37,846 nucleotides of DNA from Rhizobiaceae bacterium (GTDB lineage Bacteria; Pseudomonadota; Alphaproteobacteria; Rhizobiales; Rhizobiaceae): assembly GCA_027483885.1 (NCBI GenBank), contig JAIXTO010000061.1, forward strand, positions 1 to 37,846, given 5' to 3'. This document shows, piece after piece, positions 25,226-37,651 of the stretch; within the stretch, counting starts at the first letter, position 1, and each line of letters begins with the position of its first letter. Position numbers and translations under genes: made by a program. The notes below the pieces were generated by a model. The model saw only the letters and a list, made by a program, of their open reading frames with translations, was not told where the DNA came from and did no database searches.

Positions 25226-27223
25226 TCAGAGCGTCCTCAAGGCATCAAACAAGGCGGCCTTATCGGCGCCCTTGCGGTAGAAGACCGGCGGGGAGCCAAG
25301 CGGTGCATCCACCGTGATCGTCTGGCCGCCCGTGTGTTCGGCGCCACTCCAGACATGCACCCAGGCCTCGCCACCTGGCAGGTAGACGTGCCGGGTCGTT
25401 TCGCCTGCCTGCCAGACCGGAGCCACCAGCAGGTCACGGCCGTAGAGATAGGCATCCTGGATCGCGTAGGTTTCCCGGTCGTCCTCATGGTGGAGGAAGA
25501 GCGGGCGCTGTACCGGCAGGCCGGTTTCGGCAGCTTCTGCAGACAGCACCTTCAGGTATGGCGCCAGATGCACGTAAATGCCTGTCATGCGGGCAAAATG
25601 GGCCAAAACCTGCGGGTCCTGGTCGATCTGCAGGTTGTCGCGCGGACGGTTACCCTCATGGCTGCGCATGACGGCGGTAAAGGCTGCCATTTCCGCCCAG
25701 CGCATGATGAGTTCGGCCGTGCGGACATTGCCGAACAGGCTGGTGTAACCGCCGATATCCGAATGGTGATAGGCATTGCCGAGAAGGCCCGACGACAGCG
25801 CACCGCACATCACGGTGACAAGCCCGTCATGGCGGGAGAAATCCACCGACTGGTCACCGCCCCAGAGCAGCGGGCAATGGGCCTGAACGCCGGTAAAGCC
25901 CGCGCGCATGAAGAACAGTGCGTCGCCGGTCTTGCCGCGGCTCTCTACGGCCTTGGCGTTCACTTCGGCCCAGAGCGTCGGCCAGGCATTGTGCATCAGC
26001 TTGGCATCGATGCCGTTCTTCAGGTGGACGTCGATCGGCAGATATTCGCCGAAATCGGCCATCCAGCCGGAAAGCCCGAAATCCAGCATGTTCTTGCCGA
26101 TGACCTCTTCGGCAAACCAGTCGGCAGCCTCCGGATTGGTGAAATCGACCACGCCGCAATCGAATTCGCCGAAATCCACCAGCGCGGTTTTGCCGGCATC
26201 GTCGGTCGCAAAATAGCCCTGGGCTTCGGCAACCGGGAAGAGGGGGCCATCCACGCAGAGATAGGGGTTTACATACCCGAGGAAGCGGATGCCATCATCC
26301 TGCAGCTGCGCAATTTTCTGGCGCAGGTTCGGATAACGTGCCTCGTTGGCCTGCCAGTCCCAGAACAGTCGGGCGCCAAAGGAGGTGTGGCGAAGACCCA
26401 CCCAATCCTCGCACCAGAGGCCGGAGACCTTTACGCCCGCCGCTCGCATCGTCTCCATACGGGCAAAGGAGTTTTCGCCGTCCTTCAAGCCAAGGATTGC
26501 GCCGCCATAGACCCAGTCGGGAAGCTGCGGTTGCCGGCCGAAGCGCGCGGAAAGCTGCCCGACCAGCGCCACGAATGTATCTGCCGCAAAAAATTCCAGA
26601 CGCTCGGGAATGGCCCAGATCTCGATCTCGTGAAATTCGCCCCGGCTAAAATCGAAAACGGAATAGGCGGTGGTTTCCACATGCGTCGCATAACGGCGGG
26701 ACGAGATATAGGTCGGCTGCGGATAATTGGTGTTGTAATAATCGCCGCCGGACTTGCCCGTCACATCCGCCTTGAAGGTGATTTCGCTCGACTTGTCGCG
26801 CCCGACGCCGGGCTCGGAAGTCCAGAGGGGAAATTTGCGGCCGCGCATGTCGAAATAGGACATCTGCTCGCCGCCGCCCCAGACATGTTCGCCGTCTTCG
26901 GCAACAAGGCGGATCCAGAGCCGGTTTATGGCGGCGTCCATCGTCTCCGTCAAAACGTGGTTGCCGGCAAGGCGCAGGCAAAATCTTGCCGGCTGGCCCA
27001 TGCCGGTCGCCAGTTCGATGCGGTCATCGACGATCTCGGCATGGCAAAGCGCCACGCGCTCGACCACGTAATCCTCGATATCGAAATTGCCGCGATACAT
27101 GTCCATGCGCTCAATCCCGCGCCCGACGAACAAGGCAGGGGCGGCGGCGGTGTGGCGCAGAATTTCGCGGCCGTTGAGCGTAAGGGTAAAGCCGCCGGGG
27201 ATGAGGTCGAGTTTCATGGACAT
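25226..27223 (-). CDS. yihQ: GH31 sulfoquinovosidase (YihQ/SmoI type)
   Basis: This 665-residue glycoside hydrolase is strongly similar along its length to E. coli YihQ. The catalytic nucleophile is Asp389 in GWMADFGEYLP and the acid/base is Asp456 in GGDQSVDF. The sulfonate-recognition residues of YihQ (Arg301, Trp304, Tyr508) have exact counterparts: Arg284 and Trp287 in GARLFWDW, and Tyr492 in HHSDIGGYTSLF. It hydrolyses alpha-sulfoquinovosides such as sulfoquinovosyl glycerol to sulfoquinovose. No signal peptide is seen, so the glycoside must be imported intact. ATG 27223 lies 5 bases after the SDR stop. A longer open frame upstream overlaps the SDR gene and lacks family similarity there. 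Confidence 0.94.
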   Translation of the reverse strand: MSMKLDLIPGGFTLTLNGREILRHTAAAPALFVGRGIERMDMYRGNFDIEDYVVERVALCHAEIVDDRIELATGMGQPARFCLRLAGNHVLTETMDAAINRLWIRLVAEDGEHVWGGGEQMSYFDMRGRKFPLWTSEPGVGRDKSSEITFKADVTGKSGGDYYNTNYPQPTYISSRRYATHVETTAYSVFDFSRGEFHEIEIWAIPERLEFFAADTFVALVGQLSARFGRQPQLPDWVYGGAILGLKDGENSFARMETMRAAGVKVSGLWCEDWVGLRHTSFGARLFWDWQANEARYPNLRQKIAQLQDDGIRFLGYVNPYLCVDGPLFPVAEAQGYFATDDAGKTALVDFGEFDCGVVDFTNPEAADWFAEEVIGKNMLDFGLSGWMADFGEYLPIDVHLKNGIDAKLMHNAWPTLWAEVNAKAVESRGKTGDALFFMRAGFTGVQAHCPLLWGGDQSVDFSRHDGLVTVMCGALSSGLLGNAYHHSDIGGYTSLFGNVRTAELIMRWAEMAAFTAVMRSHEGNRPRDNLQIDQDPQVLAHFARMTGIYVHLAPYLKVLSAEAAETGLPVQRPLFLHHEDDRETYAIQDAYLYGRDLLVAPVWQAGETTRHVYLPGGEAWVHVWSGAEHTGGQTITVDAPLGSPPVFYRKGADKAALFDALRTL

Positions 27224-27228
27224 GGCTT

Positions 27229-28895
<1,667 letters not shown>

Positions 28896-28896
28896 C

Positions 28897-29703
28897 TCAA
28901 TAGGCCGCGGCAGGGGCGGACGTCGCAGGTTTTGCTTCGCCCTTCATCTGGCCGAGCCAGTCATTGGCACGACCGGTCATCATGGCGACATCCGAGGCGA
29001 TGGCGGCAAAGTCATAACCATAACCGATGAAGCGCTTCACCATGTCGGGGTTCGGGCCGACAATGCCGACCGGCTTGCCGGCAGCGTGGGCATCCTTTGC
29101 GGCCTTTTCGATCAGCGCCTGGACTTCGGGATGGGCGATATTGCCGATATGGCCCATGGCAGCCGACAGATCGCCCGGACCGACGAAGAGCGCATCGATG
29201 CCCTCGACGGCGGCAATTTCCGGCAGGCGTTCGATGGCCTCCGGTGTTTCCAGCTGCACGATGGTGCAGACGTCGTTATTGGCGTTCTTCAAGTAATCCG
29301 GAATGGTGCCGAACTTCGAGCCGCGATGAACGGCGGCAACGCCGCGAATGCCATGCGGCGGATAACGGGTGTAGGAGGCGGCGGCCTTTGCCTCTTCCGC
29401 CGTCTGCACGAAGGGCAGCATGACGGTGCGGGCACCGGCATCCATGCAGCGCTTGACGAGAACCTGATCGTTCCAGGCAAGACGCACCACCGCATCTGCC
29501 GGCGTGCAGCCGATGGCGCGCAGGATATGCGTGAGATCGGACACCTCGATCGGCACATGCTCCATGTCGACGACGAGGAAATCGAAACCCGCATAACCGA
29601 GCGCTTCGGCAGTCGCGGGCGCCGCCGCCATCAGCCATGTGCCGAGCGGGGTGGCGCGGGTCTTGTCCGACAGCCAGGACTTGAAGGGGTTGAGCGTGCT
29701 CAT
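28897..29703 (-). CDS. HpcH/HpaI-family aldolase, probable 2-keto-3,6-dideoxy-6-sulfogluconate aldolase
   Basis: This 268-residue class II pyruvate aldolase has catalytic and metal residues His49 (VVDMEHV), Arg74 (VVRLAWND), Glu152 (VQLETPEA) and Asp178 (VGPGDLS), with YPPHGIRG at 114-121. In the sulfo-Entner-Doudoroff pathway this enzyme splits KDSG into pyruvate and 3-sulfolactaldehyde. Its place between the dehydratase (13 bases) and lactonase (1 base) fits that step. ATG 29703 is chosen because AGGA lies upstream and the family N-terminus begins there; the longer open frame overlaps the dehydratase. A diverged paralogue lies at 21786. Confidence 0.92.
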   Translation of the reverse strand: MSTLNPFKSWLSDKTRATPLGTWLMAAAPATAEALGYAGFDFLVVDMEHVPIEVSDLTHILRAIGCTPADAVVRLAWNDQVLVKRCMDAGARTVMLPFVQTAEEAKAAASYTRYPPHGIRGVAAVHRGSKFGTIPDYLKNANNDVCTIVQLETPEAIERLPEIAAVEGIDALFVGPGDLSAAMGHIGNIAHPEVQALIEKAAKDAHAAGKPVGIVGPNPDMVKRFIGYGYDFAAIASDVAMMTGRANDWLGQMKGEAKPATSAPAAAY

Positions 29704-29716
29704 GGACAAAGATCCT

Positions 29717-31453
29717 TTAAAAAATGACCGGGTCCGGCACCTTGGCCGTGCCGCCGAGAAAGTCGAAGTCGCAGCCCTCATCCGCCTGGCTGACATGTTG
29801 CTGGTAAAGGGCGGCAAAGGAGCGTTCGTAGATACGGGCCGTCGGGGTCCATTCAGCGCGGCGGCGGGCGATTTCCGCATCGTCCACCCGCATGTTGATG
29901 GTGCCGGCGGCCACATCCAGCTCGATGAGATCGCCGGTCTTCACCAGCGCCAGCGGTCCACCGATGGCCGCTTCCGGCGAGACATGCAGGATGCAGGTGC
30001 CGTAATGCGTGCCGCTCATGCGCCCGTCGCAGATGCGCACCATGTCGCGCACGCCCTGCTTCAGCAGCTTCTTCGGGATCGGCAGGTTGCCCCATTCCGG
30101 CATGCCGGGCGCGCCGACCGGGCAGGCGTTGCGCAGGATGATGACGGTATTTTCCGTGATATCGAGGTCCGCCTGGTCGAGCGTCTTGTTCATGGTGGCG
30201 GGATCGTCAAAGACGATGGCCGGGCCGACATGCTTTAAGAACTTCGGATTGGCGGCAGAGGATTTCATCACTGCGCCATTGGGGGCGAGATTGCCGCGCA
30301 GCACTTCCAGCGTTTTTCCGCGCGAAAGCGGCACGACCGGATTGTCCTCGCCACGGATCACGTCATCGTTCCAGCAATCGGCAGTCGCGATGTTTTCGCC
30401 GATTGTCTTGCCGTTGACTGTGGGACGGGAGAGATCGAGATGATGCTGGTACTTGCGCAGCAGGGCATTCAGCCCGCCGGCAAAGTAGAAGTCCTCCATC
30501 AGATATTCGCCTGATGGAAAGACATTTGCCGCAACGGGCACCTTGGCGGCCATGGCCGACATGTCATCGAGCGTCAGGTCCACCTGGGCGCGGCGTGCCA
30601 TCGCCACCAGATGCACGGCGGCATTGGTGGAGCCGCCGAGCGCCATATAGGCGACCAACCCATTTTCAAAACTTGCCTTGTTGAGGATGTCGGAAGGTTT
30701 CAAGTCCTCCCAGACCATCTCGACGATGCGCACGCCGCATTCGGATGCCATGCGTGGATGGCCGCTGTCGGTGGCCGGGATCGAGGAAGCGCCCGAGAGC
30801 GTCAGCCCCATGGCATCGACGATGGAGGTCATGGTCGAGGCGGTGCCGATGGTGTTGCAGGTGCCAGCCGAACGGGTCATGCGGCTTTCGAGATCCACCC
30901 AGTCATCCTGGGTGATGTTGCCGGCGCGCAGTTCGTCCCAGTATTTCTTCGTATGGGTGCCGGCACCCGTCTTGATGCCGCGCCACTGGCCGTTCGACAT
31001 CGGACCTGCCGGGCAATAGATCACCGGAATATCCATGGAGATGGCGCCCATGATCAGCGCCGGCGTGGACTTGTCGCATCCGCCGAGCAGTACCGCACCA
31101 TCGATCGGGTGCGAGCGCAGCAGCTCCTCGCATTCCATGGCGAGAAAATTGCGGTAGAGCATGGTGGTCGGCTTTACCATCACCTCGCCGACGGAAAGCG
31201 CCGGCATTTCCACGGGATAACCGCCCGCCTGCCAGACACCGCGTTTGACCGCTTCGGCCCGGTCGCGCAGATGCGCGTGGCACGGGCTCATCTCGCTCCA
31301 GGTGTTGATGATGCCGATCACGGGCCGTCCCATGAACTCGTCGCGGCGCATGCCCATCTGCTGGGTGCGCTGGCGGTGGGCAAAACCGCGCATGTCATCG
31401 GAGGCGAACCAGCGCTGGCTGCGCAGTTCTGACAATTCCTTACGCTTGGTCAT
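29717..31453 (-). CDS. IlvD/Edd-family dehydratase, probable 6-deoxy-6-sulfogluconate dehydratase
   Basis: This 578-residue iron-sulfur dehydratase has three cluster cysteines at Cys58 (SEMSPCHAHLRD), Cys126 (LGGCDKSTPA) and Cys199 (AGTCNTIGTAST). Their spacing matches the sugar-acid branch of the family (L-arabinonate dehydratase type, with a 2Fe-2S cluster). The C-terminal catalytic Ser region is CDGRMSGTHYGTCILHVSPEA. It would dehydrate sulfogluconate to 2-keto-3,6-dideoxy-6-sulfogluconate. It begins 5 bases after the permease stop. Without the neighbours it would be called a generic aldonate dehydratase. Confidence 0.93.
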   Translation of the reverse strand: MTKRKELSELRSQRWFASDDMRGFAHRQRTQQMGMRRDEFMGRPVIGIINTWSEMSPCHAHLRDRAEAVKRGVWQAGGYPVEMPALSVGEVMVKPTTMLYRNFLAMECEELLRSHPIDGAVLLGGCDKSTPALIMGAISMDIPVIYCPAGPMSNGQWRGIKTGAGTHTKKYWDELRAGNITQDDWVDLESRMTRSAGTCNTIGTASTMTSIVDAMGLTLSGASSIPATDSGHPRMASECGVRIVEMVWEDLKPSDILNKASFENGLVAYMALGGSTNAAVHLVAMARRAQVDLTLDDMSAMAAKVPVAANVFPSGEYLMEDFYFAGGLNALLRKYQHHLDLSRPTVNGKTIGENIATADCWNDDVIRGEDNPVVPLSRGKTLEVLRGNLAPNGAVMKSSAANPKFLKHVGPAIVFDDPATMNKTLDQADLDITENTVIILRNACPVGAPGMPEWGNLPIPKKLLKQGVRDMVRICDGRMSGTHYGTCILHVSPEAAIGGPLALVKTGDLIELDVAAGTINMRVDDAEIARRRAEWTPTARIYERSFAALYQQHVSQADEGCDFDFLGGTAKVPDPVIF

Positions 31454-31458
31454 GTCGC

Positions 31459-32313
31459 TTATCCCTTGATGCCGCCGGAGGTGAGGCCGGAGACGACCCG
31501 TTCCTGGAAAATGACGATGAGGATCGCGACCGGCACGATGCCGACGACGAGGGCTGCCGAAATCACCGGCCAGGGGAAAGCGAACTCGCCCTGATAGAGC
31601 TGGATGCCAACGGGAAGCGTGCGAAGCGCCGGATTGGAATTGAACGACAGCGCCAGCAGGAACTCATCCCAGGCATTAACGAAGGCCAGAATGCCGGCGG
31701 TGAAGACGCCCGGTGCGCAGAGCGGCACGACCACCTTGAACAGCGCGCCCATGCGGGTGCAGCCATCGATCATCGCGGCGTTTTCCAGATCGCGCGGAAT
31801 GCCCTCGAAGAAGGAAACGAGCATCAGCGTGCAAACCGGCAGCGACAGGACGGTATAGGGCAGGATCAGCGCGATCCAGGTGTTCAGAAGGTTCAGCGCC
31901 CGCATGATCTCAAACAGCGGCACCAGCAGCGTGACGAGCGGGAACGTGGACACCGCAATGATCAGCGACAGGATGAGGCCACGATATTTGAGGTTGAGGC
32001 GCGCCAGAGCGTAGGCGGCCAGCACCGAGACGAGCAGCGTCAGGCAGGTGGAGAGCAGCGCCACCATGAAGCTGTTGAACAGGAAGACATGCAGCGGCTG
32101 GTCGGAAAAGGCCTGCATGTAATTGGCAAGCGTGGGCGTATGCGGCAGCCAGGTGATCGGCTTCACCGTCAGCTCCGCTTCCGTCTTCAGCGATGTGAAG
32201 AGGATCCAGAGTGCCGGAAACATGCCGTTCACCAGAAGGATGGTGGCGGCGATGAAGCGCAACGGCTTGCCGGAAAAGAACGAGTTGGCCCCAGAGGCGG
32301 CGACCTGGCTCAT
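31459..32313 (-). CDS. Carbohydrate ABC transporter permease, MalG type
   Basis: This 284-residue inner-membrane permease has six predicted helices. The EAA loop that docks the ATPase reads ENAAMIDGCTRMGALFKVVVPL, near residue 190, and the C-terminal GLTSGGIKG ending is typical of the MalG/LacG subfamily. It pairs with the neighbouring MalF-type subunit to form the channel of the sulfoquinovoside importer. The start is 3 bases after the upstream permease stop. Confidence 0.94.
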   Translation of the reverse strand: MSQVAASGANSFFSGKPLRFIAATILLVNGMFPALWILFTSLKTEAELTVKPITWLPHTPTLANYMQAFSDQPLHVFLFNSFMVALLSTCLTLLVSVLAAYALARLNLKYRGLILSLIIAVSTFPLVTLLVPLFEIMRALNLLNTWIALILPYTVLSLPVCTLMLVSFFEGIPRDLENAAMIDGCTRMGALFKVVVPLCAPGVFTAGILAFVNAWDEFLLALSFNSNPALRTLPVGIQLYQGEFAFPWPVISAALVVGIVPVAILIVIFQERVVSGLTSGGIKG

Positions 32314-32316
32314 GGG

Positions 32317-33243
32317 TTACTCCTTGGTCCTGATAATGCGCAGGTAAACGGCGGTCACGCACATGGAGAGCGCGAACATCACGACGGCAAGCGCCGAGCC
32401 GTAGCCGAGATCGAGGAAGGACACGGTGTTCTGGTGGATATACATGGCAAGCGTTGCCGTGGATGTGCCCGGCCCGCCGCCTGTCATCATGAAAGGGATG
32501 TCAAACGTCTGCAGCGCGGTGATGGTGCGGAAGATCAGCGCCACGACGATAGCCGGTTTCAAAAGCGGCAGGGTGATTTCGAAGAACTGGCGAATGCGGC
32601 CTGCACCATCCACATCGGCTGCTTCATAGAGCGAACGCGGAATGGTCTGCAGCCCGGCCAGAATGATCAGCGCCATGAAGGAAGAGGTCTTCCAGACGAT
32701 GGTGAGACAGATCGCGGCAAAGGCGAGATTGGGCGAATTGAACCAGATGACGCCGGGAAAACCGAAGCGCGCCAGCACATCGTTCACCACGCCATATTCC
32801 GAATGGAAGAACCAGGCAAAGATCAGGCCCGCAAACGAGAGCGGCAGCGCCCAGGGAATGAGCAGCGACAGGCGCACTGGCCACTGCATGCCAAAGGGCA
32901 GGTTGGCAAGAAGCGCAAGCCCAAGCCCGACAAACAGCGCGCCAGGCACCGTGATCAGCGTGATCAGAACGGTATTCCAGGTGGTTTCCCAAAACACCGG
33001 ATCCTCGATCATCAGCTGATAGTTTTCCAGCCCGACGAACTCGGCGGGTAGGCCTGATGTCAGCGAGAGCGAAAAGAAGCTGGTATAGAGAAGCCGCAGG
33101 ACCGGATAGACGATGATCAGCGACAAGAGGATGGCAGCCGGCGCTAAAAGCAGCACGGCAAGCGCGCGGTCGCTGAGATCGAGCATCTTCGTCCAGGCCG
33201 GTTGCCGTTTCTCTAGACCGTCTGTGGTGGTCAAGGATGTCAC
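32317..33243 (-). CDS. Carbohydrate ABC transporter permease, MalF type
   Basis: This 308-residue permease has six predicted helices beginning with [24 protein letters not shown]. Its EAA loop [25 protein letters not shown] lies near residue 210. I choose the GTG at 33243 because GGAG lies 8 bases before it; a TTG at 33276 would add 11 residues and has no ribosome-binding site. It follows two strong hairpins that separate it from the binding-protein gene, so its expression is probably set lower than that of the binding protein. Confidence 0.92.
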   Translation of the reverse strand: MTSLTTTDGLEKRQPAWTKMLDLSDRALAVLLLAPAAILLSLIIVYPVLRLLYTSFFSLSLTSGLPAEFVGLENYQLMIEDPVFWETTWNTVLITLITVPGALFVGLGLALLANLPFGMQWPVRLSLLIPWALPLSFAGLIFAWFFHSEYGVVNDVLARFGFPGVIWFNSPNLAFAAICLTIVWKTSSFMALIILAGLQTIPRSLYEAADVDGAGRIRQFFEITLPLLKPAIVVALIFRTITALQTFDIPFMMTGGGPGTSTATLAMYIHQNTVSFLDLGYGSALAVVMFALSMCVTAVYLRIIRTKE

Positions 33244-33286
33244 CGTCGCATCTCCCGCGATTGGCTTTTTGGTCAAAGGACAGGCG

Positions 33287-33355
33287 CCGGGGCGGCGATG
33301 AGGCCGCCCGGATGCGTGTCGGATGAGGGGAAGGGCGCCCTTTGGCGTCCTTCCC
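33287..33355 (-). other. Two stem-loops between the binding-protein and permease genes
   Basis: The first stem-loop after the binding-protein stop pairs 33328-33339 with 33344-33355 (GGGAAGGGCGCC with GGCGTCCTTCCC, 12 bp with one G-U, 4-base loop). A second pairs 33287-33296 with 33303-33311 (CCGGGGCGGC with GCCGCCCGG, one bulge). Such hairpins after solute-binding-protein genes commonly protect that part of the mRNA or cause partial termination, giving binding protein in excess over permeases. Confidence 0.6.
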
Positions 33356-33373
33356 GGATTTCTGATGCAGGGC

Positions 33374-35778
<2,405 letters not shown>

Positions 35779-35829
35779 CCGTTCCTCCCGAACGCAGGAC
35801 GTCGAAATCCTGCTTTATCCCATTGCGGC

Positions 35830-35849
35830 AAATCATAGCGCTACGATTT
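35830..35849. promoter_or_regulatory. Putative LacI-type operator of the sulfoquinovose operon
   Basis: AAATCATAGCGCTACGATTT is a 20-bp palindrome with 9 of 10 half-site positions matching and an even GC centre, the form bound by LacI/GalR dimers. It covers the proposed -10 of the operon promoter, so bound repressor would block polymerase. A related half-site AGCGCTATG recurs at 36000-36008, just before the regulator gene. Confidence 0.7.
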
Positions 35850-35859
35850 ATAAATGCAA
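35832..35859 (-). promoter_or_regulatory. Putative promoter of the sulfoquinovose operon
   Basis: On the minus strand, -35 TTGCAT (complement of 35854-35859) and -10 TATGAT (complement of 35832-35837) are separated by 16 bases. It lies about 55 bases before the ATPase start, with the palindrome over its -10. Confidence 0.55.
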
Positions 35860-35960
35860 TGCCTGTTTCGGGCTTTCTTGGTGTTGTGAACAAGGACGAC
35901 AGAAAGGACGATTTTATCGTTAAATAACATCGTATTCTCACTAAAGACGTTAGAATTCGA

Positions 35961-35989
35961 TTGCCGCATGGGATGCAAAGAGTTAAAAA
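35961..35989 (+). promoter_or_regulatory. Putative promoter of the LacI-family regulator
   Basis: TTGCCG (35961-35966) and TAAAAA (35984-35989) are 17 bases apart, about 30 bases before the regulator start. A half-site of the operon palindrome lies just downstream, which would permit autoregulation. Both boxes are imperfect. Confidence 0.35.
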
Positions 35990-36019
35990 ATATCGTCGCA
36001 GCGCTATGCAGGGGTGGAC

Positions 36020-37072
36020 ATGGCCGATCATCTGAAGTCTGGACTGGAGCGCCCTCAGCGGCGACGCCGCAAGATGCAAAGCATCACCATGACCGATGTG
36101 GCCGAGCATGCCAAGGTCTCGCCGTCGACCGTTTCGCTCTACCTGCGACGTCCCGAAGCCGTATCGGCAAGCGCCGGCAGCGCGATCGCCCATGCCATCG
36201 ACAAGCTGAATTATGTGCCCAATCTCATGGCAGGCGGTCTTGCTGCGGCAAGCTCGCGCGCGGTCAGCATTATCGTGCCTTCCGTGCGAAACGCCTTTTT
36301 TGCCGAAACCGTGTCCTCCATGCAGACGGCGCTTCGCCGGGAGCGGCTGCAGGTTATCCTCGGCCATACCGAATATGACGAGCGGGAAGAGGAGGATCTG
36401 GTGCGCACCGCCTTATCCTGGTCGCCGGCAGCCATCGTGTTGACGGGCCTTGCCCATAGCGATGCGACCCGGCGCATGCTGTCGCATTCACCGGTGCCTG
36501 TCATCGAGATCTGGGAACTGGGCGGGCCGCAGATCGAAACCGCTGTCGGCTTCCACCATGCCGAGGTCGGGGCGGCATCCGCCCGCCACCTGATCCAGCA
36601 GGGACGTCAGCATCTGCTTTATCTCGGCGCTCGCATGCATGAGGATCAGCGCGCCAGACAGCGTTGCGACGGATTTTTGGCCGCAGCCGGGGAGGCCGGC
36701 GTTTCGGTCGACGTCATGCAGCATCCGGCGCCGGCTTCGGCAGACGTGGGCGCGATGCTGCTGTCTGAAGCGATGCAGACGAGGCCCCTGACCGACGGCG
36801 TTGCCTGCTCGAACGACCATATTGCGCTCGGCGCCTTGTTCGAATGCGAGCGGCTGGGCATTGCCGTGCCGGACCGGCTGGCGGTGATGGGCTTTGGCGA
36901 TCTGAGCTTTAGTGGTGCCTGCAATCCCTCGCTCACCACCATTCGCCCGTCGGGAGACCTGATCGGCAAGGAAGCAGCCCGCCTCATCATCGACCACATG
37001 GCCGGCCGCGAGCCGCCGGCCCAGAGCGTGATCGACACGCGTTTTACGCTTTTGCACCGCCGCAGCAGCTGA
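36020..37072 (+). CDS. LacI-family regulator of the sulfoquinovose operon
   Basis: This protein of about 350 residues has a LacI helix-turn-helix (MTDVAEHAKVSPSTVSLYLRRPEAVSA, then the hinge region LNYVPNLMAGGLA) preceded by a basic tail QRRRRK. A periplasmic-binding-like effector domain follows, with SVRNAFFAETVSSMQTALRRERLQV, GVACSNDHIALGALFECERLGIAVPDRLAVMGFGD and the C-terminal LTTIRPSGDLIGKEAARLII. AGGGG precedes ATG 36020; an in-frame GTG at 36014 overlaps it. It is divergent from the sulfoquinovose operon and most likely represses it until sulfoquinovose or a pathway intermediate binds. The effector is inferred, not seen. Confidence 0.93.
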   Translation: MADHLKSGLERPQRRRRKMQSITMTDVAEHAKVSPSTVSLYLRRPEAVSASAGSAIAHAIDKLNYVPNLMAGGLAAASSRAVSIIVPSVRNAFFAETVSSMQTALRRERLQVILGHTEYDEREEEDLVRTALSWSPAAIVLTGLAHSDATRRMLSHSPVPVIEIWELGGPQIETAVGFHHAEVGAASARHLIQQGRQHLLYLGARMHEDQRARQRCDGFLAAAGEAGVSVDVMQHPAPASADVGAMLLSEAMQTRPLTDGVACSNDHIALGALFECERLGIAVPDRLAVMGFGDLSFSGACNPSLTTIRPSGDLIGKEAARLIIDHMAGREPPAQSVIDTRFTLLHRRSS

Positions 37073-37079
37073 GGGCGGT

Positions 37080-37649
37080 TCAGCCCTCCGCGTTGATCTC
37101 GACGAGGATGACGCCGGCCCATCCCTCGACCGATATCGGCGGATCGCCGTCCTCGAGAAGAAGGCAGTCCCAGGTCTGCAATGTTGTGGCACCGCCTGAC
37201 CATTCCAGCACCATCTTTCCCTCCGTGCAGAAGAGCGCGCGGAGGAAAGGGGATGACGGCAGATCGAGTGGCAGAGACAGACGATGTACACTATGGCGCA
37301 GGCGTCCCCGCCGGGTCATGACGTTGAGATCGATCACCGTGCCATCGACCAGAACGGCCGAGGTCGCAACGTCTGCACGAAATGCCAGCGGGTCGGATTT
37401 GCGCGTCAGCGTCACCTCCGGCTGGCCGTCCACCGTCAGGATCATGCCGGCGCCCGACAGGATCGTCAGCGTGCGATCCACGCCCTGAAACAGCGAAAAG
37501 TCACCATCGCAGGCAACCGTTGCCTTGCTGATGCGCCAATCGAAGGCGTCAAGCGGCGCCTCCGGCGGAAAGACGGCGATTTCCGCCGTCTCGCCGCCGC
37601 CGTTTTTCCACGGCATGCGCCTGTAGTTTTCAGCTCTCAGAATCTGCAT
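37080..37649 (-). CDS. hutD: HutD family protein
   Basis: This 189-residue protein of the HutD/Ves bicupin family has the N-terminal RRMPWKNGGGETAEIAVFPPEA and DWRISKATVACDGDFSLFQGVDRTLTILSG, both characteristic. HutD is found in histidine-utilisation operons and is thought to limit or tune hut expression, perhaps by binding a histidine breakdown product; no enzymatic role is established. It starts 2 bases after the hutU stop (TGAGGATG), so the two are translated together. It ends 7 bases from the stop of the convergent LacI-type gene. Confidence 0.92.
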   Translation of the reverse strand: MQILRAENYRRMPWKNGGGETAEIAVFPPEAPLDAFDWRISKATVACDGDFSLFQGVDRTLTILSGAGMILTVDGQPEVTLTRKSDPLAFRADVATSAVLVDGTVIDLNVMTRRGRLRHSVHRLSLPLDLPSSPFLRALFCTEGKMVLEWSGGATTLQTWDCLLLEDGDPPISVEGWAGVILVEINAEG

Positions 37650-37651
37650 CC

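Noticed and set aside
29704..29916. Longer start for the aldolase ending at 28897
   Set aside because: The extra segment lies inside the dehydratase C-terminus in another frame. The ATG at 29703 has a ribosome-binding site and the family N-terminus.
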